The position numbers and the translations under genes were made by a program. From contig NZ_JAHVDV010000002.1 in the NCBI RefSeq assembly GCF_051486985.1, positions 124,001 through 188,000 of the forward strand: a stretch of 64,000 bases of DNA. The letters are read 5' to 3'. This document shows, piece by piece, positions 27,500 through 35,806 of the stretch (its first letter is position 1; each line of letters opens with the position of its first letter). The DNA is from CBFFRJ01 sp051486985. GTDB taxonomy: Bacteria; Pseudomonadota; Gammaproteobacteria; Enterobacterales; Enterobacteriaceae. A model generated the notes under the pieces. That model worked only from the letters and a program-made list of their open reading frames with translations, searched no databases and was not told where the DNA came from.

Positions 27500-28897
27500 A
27501 TGTCTGATTTTATTGCTGAAAATTACAACCATTTACGTGATGAATTACTCACACAGGATCGTCGTTTCAAAAACCAGGAGGAGCACTTATATTTCGATGG
27601 GGTAGACCTGGATGCGCTGGCTCGTAAATATCCTACGCCGTTTTATGTTTTCTCTGAAGCCGAAATTATCCGTAACATCAATGAAATTCAGGAGGCCTTT
27701 GCTGCGCATAATAAGGTGAAAACCTTTTTTGCTTCAAAAACCTGTTCCGTCATGGGGGTCTTACAGGCTATTCGTGATGCCGGAATTTGTGCCGAAGCCA
27801 ACTCGCAGTTCGAAGTTCGCAAATGTCTTGAAATTGGTTTTCGCGGCGATCAAATAGTTTTTAATGGCGTGGTGAAAAAGCCTGCCGATCTGGAATTTGC
27901 CATCGCAAACGATCTCTATTTGATTAATGTCGATAGTCTGTATGAACTCGATCATATTGACCGTATTTCCCGCAAATTGAACAAAACGGCCAATGTTTGC
28001 GTACGTGTGGAACCCAACGTTCCTTCGGCAACCCATGCGGAACTGGTCACGGCGTTTCATGCCAAATCCGGTCTTGACCTTGAGCAGGCGGAAGAGACCT
28101 GTCGTCGAATCCTTGAAATGCCCTATGTCCATCTGCGGGGCTTACATATGCATGTCGGGGACCAGGTGCCGGAATCTGAACCCTTTGCCAAAGCGACAAA
28201 GGTGTTGGTGGATGAATCCCGCCGTCTGGAGGAGGTGTTAGGCATTAAATTTGACTTGATCAACGTTGGCGGTGGGATCCCGGTTCCCTATAAATATGAT
28301 GAAGAAAACGGCGATCCGCTGAAAGACAATATGTATGCGGGCATCACGGCGAAAGATTTTGCCGATGCGGTCATCCGCGAAGTTCATAAATGGCGTACTG
28401 ACGTCGAAATCTGCATTGAACCCGGGCGCAAAGTGACCGGCTCCGCAGCGGTATTGCTGACAGAAGTCTCCTGTGAAAAACGCAAAACGAACTATGACAT
28501 CACTGGCAACGTTGAATGCCACGTCGAGTGGAAATTTGTCGACGCAGGCTACAGCGTTCTCTCTGACAGTCAGCATTTTGACTGGTTCTTTTATGTTTAT
28601 AACGCGTCCCGCATTACCAGCGAACATGACGCGTGGATCAAACTGGCAGGCCCGTTATGCGACGGAGGCGACTATTTCCATATGGGGGTGAAGGGCGAAG
28701 AATTCCTGATGCCGAAAGAGACGCAAGTGGGGGATATTGTCGCCTTTCTTGATGCCGGGGCTTATACCATCGAAAGCCAGACTGTTTATAACAACCGTCC
28801 GCGAACGGCGGTGGTGATGATCGATAAATACGGAAACGATCGCCTTATCCGTCGCGAAGATACTTATGAAGATATGGTCAAGTACGACATTTTTTAA
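27500..28897 (+). CDS. dokD: Fold-III PLP decarboxylase, D-ornithine/D-lysine decarboxylase-like
   Basis: The 465-residue protein belongs to the alanine-racemase-fold (group IV) decarboxylases, next to LysA. The PLP lysine is K80 in FFASKTCS. HVGDQ (218-222), GGGIP (257-261) and EPGR (307-310) bind cofactor. The active-site loop reads GPLCDGGDYF (384-393), where LysA has CESGD. The C-terminal block AGAYTIESQTVYNNRPR is LysA-like. In Salmonella LT2 the gene at this locus (STM2360, from memory) encodes a D-ornithine/D-lysine decarboxylase, DokD. Activity here is inferred from locus and sequence. It is the first gene of the sigma-54 operon. Confidence 0.82.
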   Translation: MSDFIAENYNHLRDELLTQDRRFKNQEEHLYFDGVDLDALARKYPTPFYVFSEAEIIRNINEIQEAFAAHNKVKTFFASKTCSVMGVLQAIRDAGICAEANSQFEVRKCLEIGFRGDQIVFNGVVKKPADLEFAIANDLYLINVDSLYELDHIDRISRKLNKTANVCVRVEPNVPSATHAELVTAFHAKSGLDLEQAEETCRRILEMPYVHLRGLHMHVGDQVPESEPFAKATKVLVDESRRLEEVLGIKFDLINVGGGIPVPYKYDEENGDPLKDNMYAGITAKDFADAVIREVHKWRTDVEICIEPGRKVTGSAAVLLTEVSCEKRKTNYDITGNVECHVEWKFVDAGYSVLSDSQHFDWFFYVYNASRITSEHDAWIKLAGPLCDGGDYFHMGVKGEEFLMPKETQVGDIVAFLDAGAYTIESQTVYNNRPRTAVVMIDKYGNDRLIRREDTYEDMVKYDIF

Positions 28898-28907
28898 AAC
28901 CGTACCC

Positions 28908-28936
28908 GCCGGACTCTGGCGCAGTCAGAGTCCGGC
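28908..28936 (+). repeat. Intra-operon hairpin after the decarboxylase gene
   Basis: GCCGGACTCTG (28908-28918) pairs perfectly with CAGAGTCCGGC (28926-28936). No T run follows. It could stabilise the upstream mRNA and lower expression of downstream genes relative to the decarboxylase. Confidence 0.6.
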
Positions 28937-28991
28937 TGTCATGCATTCGAAGAGCGCATTGAAGCGCTTAATTGAATAACAGGAGATGGCC

Positions 28992-30413
28992 ATGAGTAAC
29001 GATAAGTCTGGCTTACTTGGCATCAAAGACATTGTTTTCATGAATGTCATTGCAATATTAAGTTTGCGGCAAATTCCCAACGTCGCCCCTTATGGGGCCT
29101 CGGCAATGCTGCTTTGGGTTATCGCTGCATTTTGTCTGTTCTTTCCGCTGGCAATGGTGTGTGGGGAGCTCTCCACCGGCTGGCCGAAAGATGGTGGAAT
29201 ATTTGTCTGGATAAAAGAGGCGTTCGGAAAACGTATTGCATGGATTGTGGTGGTGTGCTTCCTTTTTTCCTGCGTATTGTTTTTTCCTTTGATGCTTCAA
29301 TTCGGTTTTACCGCCCTCGGCTACATGATTGGCGGTGGTCTTGCAGAAAATAAAGCGTTTATAGGTATTGGGTCGGCGGTTATTTTTTGGCTGTTGACGC
29401 TGATGAATATTCGCGGAATGGAGTGGACCAAGATAATCAACAGTATCAGTGCCTGGTGCGGGGTATTTATCCCCTCCGCCATCCTGATTATTCTCGCTAT
29501 TGTATGGTTGGCCACCGGGCATCAAATGCAAACAGACTATGCGACGGCAGGGAACTGGATCCCCGATCTTGGCCACTGGGACACGGTTGTATTCCTTTCG
29601 AGCATGATGTTTGCCTTTGCCGGTCTGGAAGTCGCGCCGATGATTGCCGGGCGAACCCGTAATCCGCAACGCGATTTTCCGCGCGCGATGGCGGTTTCAG
29701 CCGCCGTTATTGTCGGTATTTATATGGTCGGAACATGGGCCTTAAATACCCTGCTACCTGCAGGCAAAACCGATATTGTTGCCGGTGTGATGCAGGCCAT
29801 GCACTCCGCTGCGGACACGCTACATATGCCGTGGCTGATTCCCGTCATGGCCTGTTGTATGTTTTTTGGTGCTTTAGGTCAGATTAACTCCTGGCTTGTC
29901 GGTCCCATCTATATGCTGCAGGAAGCCTCACGTGAGGATAATTTGCTGGGGGATAAAATTGCACACCTGCATCCGGAATGGAAAACGCCCGCTTACGCAT
30001 TGACCGTTCAGGCGATTATTGTCACGGTTTTATGTTTCTCCACCTTTATATCTCCAAGCGTTGCCGCGGCATACTGGATGCTGACCGCACTCACTACCAT
30101 CACCTATTTTATTCCATATCTGGTGATGTTCCCGGCCTTCTGGCGTCTGCGTCACACGCAGCCCAATACGCCAAGAAGTTTCAAAATACCCGGTAAGGTA
30201 TTACCGGCGCTTCTACCCGCACTGGGTTTTATTTCCATCGCATTTGCTGTGGTCCTGCTTTTTATTCCGCCCTCTCAGGTAGATATGGGTGGCTATTTTC
30301 AGTATGCGGGCAAAATTATTGGCGGTGCCCTGCTGGCAATTATCGTGGCTGAATTTATCTACCAACGGGCCCAGAGGCGTAATGCTCGTCTGAGCATGGC
30401 GAGAGGAAAATAA
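28992..30413 (+). CDS. APC-superfamily amino acid exchanger, GadC-like
   Basis: This integral membrane protein of about 473 residues has some 12 hydrophobic segments and begins with LGIKDIVFMNVIAI, typical of the glutamate:GABA antiporter branch. FAFAGLEVAPMIAGRTRNPQRDFPRA is a family signature. The ATG at 28992 has an AGGAG site six bases upstream; an ATG at 28986 touches it. Placed beside a decarboxylase, it probably exchanges the amino acid substrate for its decarboxylation product. Substrate is inferred. Confidence 0.85.
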   Translation: MSNDKSGLLGIKDIVFMNVIAILSLRQIPNVAPYGASAMLLWVIAAFCLFFPLAMVCGELSTGWPKDGGIFVWIKEAFGKRIAWIVVVCFLFSCVLFFPLMLQFGFTALGYMIGGGLAENKAFIGIGSAVIFWLLTLMNIRGMEWTKIINSISAWCGVFIPSAILIILAIVWLATGHQMQTDYATAGNWIPDLGHWDTVVFLSSMMFAFAGLEVAPMIAGRTRNPQRDFPRAMAVSAAVIVGIYMVGTWALNTLLPAGKTDIVAGVMQAMHSAADTLHMPWLIPVMACCMFFGALGQINSWLVGPIYMLQEASREDNLLGDKIAHLHPEWKTPAYALTVQAIIVTVLCFSTFISPSVAAAYWMLTALTTITYFIPYLVMFPAFWRLRHTQPNTPRSFKIPGKVLPALLPALGFISIAFAVVLLFIPPSQVDMGGYFQYAGKIIGGALLAIIVAEFIYQRAQRRNARLSMARGK

Positions 30414-30414
30414 T

Positions 30415-31518
30415 ATGTATATGCCAGTTCTTGAAATTGATTTAGGTAAGCTTGAAGAAAATGCCCGCACGGAAAAAGCCATACTGGGAAACAGCGGTAT
30501 AGAAGTGATGGCAGTAAACAAAGTTTTTGACGGTTGCGTCGAAACAGCCCAGGCCGTTTTTAATGCGGGAATTGAGGTTATTGCCGAATCACGAACTTAC
30601 AATTTGCAAAAAATTCGCCATATTGGCTGCACGACCTGTCTGTTGCGTAGCCCATGCCTGAGTGAAATTGAAGAGGTCGTTCGTTACGCTGATATCAGCC
30701 TGAACAGCGAACCCGTGGTTCTACAGGCATTATCCCTTGAGGCGCAACGGCAGAATAAAACGCATCAGATTTTGCTGATGATCGACATGGGCGATCTGCG
30801 TGAGGGGATCTGGTTTAGTGAATATCAACGAATTCTCTCTACCATCACACTGATTACTGAGTTGCCAGGGCTGGCGCTTTACGGATTGGGTACAAATTTC
30901 AACTGCTACGGTACTGTCCTGCCGTCGGTGAAAAATGGTGAAGATTTCCTGGCGCTGGTTGCACGACTGGAAGCAGACAGCGGAACGACGGTTCGCCGTC
31001 TCTCTGCCGGAAACTGCACCAGCTACCATTTGCTCGACAAGGGGTTATGGCCGGCGGGGCTCAATCATTTGCGCATAGGCGGTCTGCATGAATTCGGCAT
31101 CGAATATGTGGATATGAAATATCTGGATGAATTTCATCATTCAGCGAAGCCTGTCGACAAAGCCTGCTCCAGTCTGTACGTGCTGGAAGCCGAAATCATC
31201 GAGCTGAACAGTAAACCGACGGTCCCGGTTGGAGAGCTGGGTGTGGATGCGTTTTTGCAAACTAAAACCTTTGTCGATCATGGTGTGCGCCGCCGTGCCT
31301 TACTGGCGTTTGGTCGACAGGATGTGCCTTCAGATAACTGTGTGCCCTGTGATGACACAATCAGCGTGTTAGGGCAGACCAGCGATCATACCCTGGTTGA
31401 CATCGAGGATTGCCAGCAGCCATTAAACGTCGGGGATGTGGTTCGCTTCGAACTGGATTACACCGGCCTGTTGATGGCATGTCAGACCAAAGGCATTGCC
31501 ATGCGGTTTAAACACTAG
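30415..31518 (+). CDS. Fold-III PLP amino acid racemase, ornithine-racemase-like
   Basis: The 367-residue protein has the N-terminal alanine-racemase barrel. VLEIDLGKLEENAR is at the start, with the likely PLP lysine K36 in MAVNKVFDG. It resembles ornithine racemase (Orr) and YhfX more than Alr. Conserved blocks include ISLNSE, MIDMGDLREG and RIGGLHEFG. It starts one base after the permease stop, so it is co-translated. With the decarboxylase it could interconvert L- and D-forms of a basic amino acid. Substrate untested. Confidence 0.8.
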   Translation: MYMPVLEIDLGKLEENARTEKAILGNSGIEVMAVNKVFDGCVETAQAVFNAGIEVIAESRTYNLQKIRHIGCTTCLLRSPCLSEIEEVVRYADISLNSEPVVLQALSLEAQRQNKTHQILLMIDMGDLREGIWFSEYQRILSTITLITELPGLALYGLGTNFNCYGTVLPSVKNGEDFLALVARLEADSGTTVRRLSAGNCTSYHLLDKGLWPAGLNHLRIGGLHEFGIEYVDMKYLDEFHHSAKPVDKACSSLYVLEAEIIELNSKPTVPVGELGVDAFLQTKTFVDHGVRRRALLAFGRQDVPSDNCVPCDDTISVLGQTSDHTLVDIEDCQQPLNVGDVVRFELDYTGLLMACQTKGIAMRFKH

Positions 31519-31526
31519 ATGTTAGC

Positions 31527-31548
31527 GCCGCGGGCACGCGTCCGCGGC
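31527..31548 (+). repeat. Intra-operon hairpin before the second permease
   Basis: GCCGCGG (31527-31533) pairs with CCGCGGC (31542-31548) around an eight-base loop. It has no T run. It is the second hairpin of this kind in the operon. Confidence 0.5.
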
Positions 31549-31577
31549 AACGCTATAGCCACAGACAGGAAGCAACC

Positions 31578-32972
31578 ATGAGCGCCCTGCAAGAACTCCC
31601 GCCTGCGGAGTCAGAATATGGACTAAAGCGTAACCTGAAAAAGCGCCATCTTTTGATGATGTCGATCGGGGGAACGATTGGGACAGGTTTGTTTATCGGC
31701 ATTGCTGAACCTTTATACAGCGTCGGGCCAGCCGGCACATTGCTGGCCTATCTTTTTGCCGGTGCCATTATGCTGGCGACGATGGCCTGCCTCGGTGAAT
31801 TGTCATGTGCCTTTCCCCATTCCGGCTCTTTTCAGCATTACGCCCTGATGTTTATGCCTCATCCACTTTTCAGCTACACCATTGGATGGTTGTACTGGCT
31901 AAGCTGGGTATTTTCGCTGGCCGCTGATTTAACCGCCGCCAGCTTCATTGCCAGTCACTATTTTCCTGCCATCCCCGTTCACTATTTCTGTTTCTTCATC
32001 CTCTGCATCCTGACACTGGTTAATTTGCTTTCGGCGAAACTGTTTGGCGAATGTGAATACTGGCTTTCGGCAATTAAAGTCTTTGCGATTGTGTTGTTTA
32101 TCGGTGCGGGCGGTTTACTGATTGCCTCATTGTCCGGTGATGCGCAGTGGCACCCGACACTGAAAATGGGCGGGGTCTGGTTTCCTCATGGCGGGTGGCA
32201 AATTCTGGTCTGTATGACCATCGTGATTTACTCGTTTCAGGGCGTGGAGCTGGTGGGCAACGCCGCAGGAGAGACCGAATCGCCACAGAAGGTATTGCCA
32301 AAAGTCATTCTGGGCATTGGCCTGCGGATCATCCTTTTTTATGGTCTGGCGATTGCCGTTCTTGCGCTGGTGTATCCGCGGGACAGGATACCCGACGGGC
32401 AAAGTCCTTTTGTATGGGTGTTTTCCCAGGTTGGCATTCCGGGCGCCGGTACACTTATGATGCTGGTTATTTTCTCTGCCGCCGTGTCAGCGGCAAATTC
32501 GGCCATTTATGCCAGCTCACGGATGCTCTGGTCTATGGCGGGCGACCGTTTCGCCCCTGCCTGTTTCCGGGCGGTGAATCAGGCAGGTGTGCCGGTAAAG
32601 GCGATTTTACTGACCGTCGCGCTGGCGCTCGTCTCGTTGTTAACCCGCTATATTCCCGCGCAACAGTTCTATCTTTATCTTATTGCCAGCACCGGGCAGG
32701 TGGGTTGTCTGGCCTGGATAACCATTGGCTGGTGTCAGTACCGTTTCCGGTGTGCAGTCAACCACGGTCGCTATCCGCAAAGCGTGTTGCGTTATCGCTC
32801 CCCGTTTTTCCCGTGGGTGGCGTGGGGGGTTATTCTCAGCAATACGGCGATTATTATTGGCACCTGGTTTAGTGAGCAAGGCGGGCTGATAATGCTTATT
32901 GAGATGCTCTTGATGGTGCTGATCGTGGCTTCCTGGTTTTGTCTGCCGGGCGGGCGGGGGGAGAAGGGGTAG
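31578..32972 (+). CDS. AAT-family amino acid permease
   Basis: The 464-residue protein has a cytoplasmic N-terminus ending LKRNLKKRHLLMMSIGGTIGTGLF, the signature of the amino acid transporter (AAT) family that includes LysP and GabP, and about 12 transmembrane segments. SFQGVELVGNAAGE is also typical. It is the last gene of the sigma-54 operon and probably imports the substrate by proton symport. No terminator is visible before ubiX, so readthrough is possible. Confidence 0.87.
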   Translation: MSALQELPPAESEYGLKRNLKKRHLLMMSIGGTIGTGLFIGIAEPLYSVGPAGTLLAYLFAGAIMLATMACLGELSCAFPHSGSFQHYALMFMPHPLFSYTIGWLYWLSWVFSLAADLTAASFIASHYFPAIPVHYFCFFILCILTLVNLLSAKLFGECEYWLSAIKVFAIVLFIGAGGLLIASLSGDAQWHPTLKMGGVWFPHGGWQILVCMTIVIYSFQGVELVGNAAGETESPQKVLPKVILGIGLRIILFYGLAIAVLALVYPRDRIPDGQSPFVWVFSQVGIPGAGTLMMLVIFSAAVSAANSAIYASSRMLWSMAGDRFAPACFRAVNQAGVPVKAILLTVALALVSLLTRYIPAQQFYLYLIASTGQVGCLAWITIGWCQYRFRCAVNHGRYPQSVLRYRSPFFPWVAWGVILSNTAIIIGTWFSEQGGLIMLIEMLLMVLIVASWFCLPGGRGEKG

Positions 32973-33059
32973 TCGGCCGGGCCGGAGGATGAGACGCCTT
33001 ATTGCAACTGCTGCCATATTCCGGCAAAGTCTGCCTCAGTGTGACTAAGGACGACAGCT

Positions 33060-33641
33060 ATGAAACGACTCATTGTGGGGATCTCCGGTGCCAGCGGCGC
33101 CATTTACGGCGTGCGTTTGTTGCAGGTATTACGCGACGTAGCAGATGTGGAAACCCATCTGGTGATGAGCCCTGCAGCCCGCCAGACCCTCTCCCTCGAA
33201 ACAACCTTCGCGCTGCGCGATGTACAGGCGTTTGCCGATGTGGTGCACGATGTGCGTGACATCGCCGCCAGCATCTCCTCTGGCTCGTTCAAAACTGCAG
33301 GCATGGTTATCTTACCCTGCTCGATTAAAACCCTTTCCGGCATTGTGAACAGCTTTACTGACAGCCTGCTTACCCGCGCGGCGGACGTAGTGCTTAAGGA
33401 GCGTCGTCCACTGGTACTGTGCGTGCGTGAAACGCCACTGCATCTTGGCCATCTGCGCCTGATGACGCAAGCTTCTGAGCTTGGCGCGGTTATCATGCCC
33501 CCGGTCCCGGCGTTTTATCACAACCCGCAGAGTCTCGATGATGTCATCAATCAGACCGTCAATCGGGTACTGGATCAGTTTGCTATTGAACTGCCGCAGG
33601 ATCTTTTTCTGCGCTGGCAGGGGGGGAATGGCGCAAAATAG
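33060..33641 (+). CDS. ubiX: Flavin prenyltransferase UbiX
   Basis: UbiX prenylates FMN with dimethylallyl phosphate to make the cofactor of the UbiD decarboxylase in ubiquinone synthesis. The 193-residue protein starts MKRLIVGISGASGAIYGVRLL. It carries SSGSFKTAGMVILPCSIKTLSGI and the C-terminal MPPVPAFYHNPQS motif. An AAGGACGACAG site precedes the ATG. A small terminator follows. Confidence 0.95.
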   Translation: MKRLIVGISGASGAIYGVRLLQVLRDVADVETHLVMSPAARQTLSLETTFALRDVQAFADVVHDVRDIAASISSGSFKTAGMVILPCSIKTLSGIVNSFTDSLLTRAADVVLKERRPLVLCVRETPLHLGHLRLMTQASELGAVIMPPVPAFYHNPQSLDDVINQTVNRVLDQFAIELPQDLFLRWQGGNGAK

Positions 33642-33656
33642 TGCGTCGTCCCCGGA

Positions 33657-33682
33657 GGTGCCCTTTTTTAGGGCATTTTTGT
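33657..33682 (+). terminator. Rho-independent terminator after ubiX
   Basis: TGCCC (33659-33663) pairs with GGGCA (33671-33675), followed by TTTTT. The stem is short but the layout is canonical. Confidence 0.7.
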
Positions 33683-33831
33683 AACCGCGATCATATCCTC
33701 AACATTTAATCCCTTTTTTGCGCCTCTAACGCTCTGGATCGTTTAGTCGACCTGCTATCTTTCACCATTAAGGTGACTTTGCAACGTTTTGTTAACAAAT
33801 CTAACGCTGATGTTTTTCCTGCGGGAGAAAC

Positions 33832-33847
33832 TGGCATAAGACGTGCA
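33832..33847 (+). promoter_or_regulatory. Sigma-54 promoter of argT
   Basis: TGGCATAAGACGTGCA keeps the GG and GC dinucleotides at -24/-12 spacing. It differs by one base from the nitrogen-regulated argT promoter known in Salmonella and E. coli (from memory). It lies 62 bp before the argT ATG. Confidence 0.85.
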
Positions 33848-33908
33848 AGGTATCCGTCAGCAACAACACAACGCACGATAATAAAATCAGAACACTTGAG
33901 GGTTATGT

Positions 33909-34691
33909 ATGAAGAAGACGGTTATTGCTCTGTCTTTACTGCTGGGTTTGTCCGCGGTATCCAGCGTTTACGCAGCACTTCCCCAGACGGTACGTATTGG
34001 TACAGATGCGACCTATGCGCCATTCTCTTCAAAAGATTCGAAAGGGGATTTCGTCGGTTTTGATATCGATCTCGGTAACGAGATGTGTAGCCGTATCAAG
34101 GTGAAATGCACCTGGGTGGGCAGCGATTTTGATGCCTTAATTCCCTCCCTGAAAGCGAAGAAAATCGACGCAATCATCTCTTCGCTTTCCATTACCGAGA
34201 AGCGTCAGCAAGAAATTGCCTTCTCTGAAAAACTGTACGCTGCTGACTCTCGCCTGATTGCCGCCAAAGGCTCAACCATTCAGCCTACGCTCGACTCGCT
34301 GAAAGGTAAGCATGTAGGTGTTCTGCAAGGCTCTACCCAGGAAGGTTACGCTAACGATAACTGGCGCAGTAAAGGCATTGATGTGGTGGCGTACCAGAAT
34401 CAGGACTTGATCTATTCAGACCTGGCGGCAGGCCGTCTGGATGCCGCCTTGCAGGATGAAGTGGCTGCCAGCGAAGGCTTCCTGAAACAGCCTGCGGGGA
34501 AAGAATTTGCTTTTGCCGGTGCCTCGGTTAAAGACAAAAAATACTTTGGTGACGGCACAGGCATTGGTCTGCGTAAAGATGATAAGGAACTCAAAGCCGC
34601 TTTCGATAAGGCTTTTGATGAACTGCGTAAAGATGGCACCTACGACAAGCTGGCGAAGAAATACTTCGACTTTAATGTCTACGGTGACTGA
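33909..34691 (+). CDS. argT: Lysine/arginine/ornithine-binding periplasmic protein ArgT
   Basis: ArgT is the periplasmic receptor that delivers Lys, Arg and Orn to the HisQMP transporter. The 260-residue precursor has a 22-residue signal peptide ending VYA, then LPQTVRIGTDATYAPFSSKD. The SBP family-3 motif GFDIDLGNEMC is present. It is a paralogue of the adjacent hisJ with near-identical blocks (IPSLKAKKIDAI, SSLSITEKRQQEI, AASEGFLK). A sigma-54 promoter places it under nitrogen control. Confidence 0.95.
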   Translation: MKKTVIALSLLLGLSAVSSVYAALPQTVRIGTDATYAPFSSKDSKGDFVGFDIDLGNEMCSRIKVKCTWVGSDFDALIPSLKAKKIDAIISSLSITEKRQQEIAFSEKLYAADSRLIAAKGSTIQPTLDSLKGKHVGVLQGSTQEGYANDNWRSKGIDVVAYQNQDLIYSDLAAGRLDAALQDEVAASEGFLKQPAGKEFAFAGASVKDKKYFGDGTGIGLRKDDKELKAAFDKAFDELRKDGTYDKLAKKYFDFNVYGD

Positions 34692-34776
34692 TTAACTACG
34701 TAGCTGAACTATGCGCCATTCTGGTCCGCCAGCGTGGTGCATAACTACCAGTGATGATTCATGATGGTGCAAAGGT

Positions 34777-34793
34777 TGCACTGATTTGGCGCA
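34777..34793. promoter_or_regulatory. NtrC-like binding site between argT and hisJ
   Basis: TGCACTGATTTGGCGCA fits the NtrC consensus TGCACY-N5-GGTGCA with one mismatch. An overlapping palindrome GTGCAAAGGTTGCAC sits just before it (34767-34781). No well-spaced -24/-12 promoter is seen directly downstream, so it may act on argT or on a hisJ promoter not identified here. Confidence 0.6.
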
Positions 34794-34938
34794 TCACTGC
34801 ATAAATAAGCAGAAACAGTGCAAAAAAAGCCGCCGGGCGGGCAGAATGCTTTGCCTTGCTGTGCCATCTAATGGCACGATAGCGACACCGTATTCTTCTA
34901 ATAAATCCCTTAGGAAAGACAGTCAGTTGAGGATAACT

Positions 34939-35721
34939 ATGAAAAAATTGGTGTTATCACTTTCTCTGGTGTTCGCTATCTCCAGCGCCTCCGGCGCATT
35001 CGCAGCCATCCCACAAAAACTTCGTATCGGTACCGATCCTACTTATGCCCCCTTTGAATCGAAGAATTCACAGGGAGAATTGGTGGGTTTTGATATCGAT
35101 CTGGCTAAAGCGCTGTGCGAACGCATCAAAACGCAGTGTGTGTTTATTGAGAACCCACTGGATGCGCTGATCCCTTCGCTCAAAGCGAAGAAAATTGATG
35201 CCATCATGTCGTCTCTGTCAATTACTGAAAAACGCCAGCAGGAAATTTCTTTCACCGACAAACTGTACGCAGCCGATTCGCGTCTGGTCGTTGCCAAAGA
35301 TTCTGATATTCAGCCTGACATCGATAAGCTTAAAGGCAAGCGTGTAGGCGTGCTGCAAGGTACGACGCAGGAAACCTACGGCAATGTGCACTGGGCGCCG
35401 AAAGGCATTGAAATCGTCTCTTACCAGGGGCAGGACAATATCTATTCTGACCTGACGGCAGGACGTATTGATGCGGCTTTCCAGGATGAAGTGGCCGCCA
35501 GCGAAGGCTTCCTGAAAACCCCGGTCGGTAAAGACTACAAATTTGGCGGTCCGTCTGTGAAAGACGAACAGCTGTTTGGCGTCGGTACCGGAATGGGCGT
35601 GCGTAAGGAAGACAATGAGTTGCGTGAAGCGCTGAACAAAGCATTTGCTGAGATGCGTGCCGATGGCACCTATGAAAAGCTGGCGAAAAAGTATTTTGAT
35701 TTTGATGTTTATGGTGGTTAA
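34939..35721 (+). CDS. hisJ: Histidine-binding periplasmic protein HisJ
   Basis: HisJ is the high-affinity histidine receptor of the HisQMP2 transporter. The ATG at 34939, after GAGGAT, gives 260 residues with a 22-residue signal peptide ending AFA, then AIPQKLRIGTDPTYAPFESK. The open frame upstream (34786) has no family support. It arose by tandem duplication with argT. A GC-rich hairpin separates it from hisQ. Confidence 0.96.
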   Translation: MKKLVLSLSLVFAISSASGAFAAIPQKLRIGTDPTYAPFESKNSQGELVGFDIDLAKALCERIKTQCVFIENPLDALIPSLKAKKIDAIMSSLSITEKRQQEISFTDKLYAADSRLVVAKDSDIQPDIDKLKGKRVGVLQGTTQETYGNVHWAPKGIEIVSYQGQDNIYSDLTAGRIDAAFQDEVAASEGFLKTPVGKDYKFGGPSVKDEQLFGVGTGMGVRKEDNELREALNKAFAEMRADGTYEKLAKKYFDFDVYGG

Positions 35722-35744
35722 TTCCACGCGTGTTTAACGTGCGA

Positions 35745-35765
35745 CCCCTCCCGGTCCGGGAGGGG
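35745..35765 (+). repeat. Hairpin between hisJ and hisQ
   Basis: CCCCTCCCGG and CCGGGAGGGG face each other around a single T, a very stable stem. In Salmonella and E. coli this gap holds a classical REP sequence. The element here is different but occupies the same place, and it may likewise protect the abundant hisJ message from 3' decay. Confidence 0.75.
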
Positions 35766-35806
35766 AAGAGACGCGGCAAACATGATTACACGACAGGGCA
35801 AGCTGC

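Noticed and set aside
34788..34800. Possible second sigma-54 promoter before hisJ (GG...GC)
   Set aside because: The GG-GC spacing is nine bases rather than ten, which normally abolishes sigma-54 recognition.
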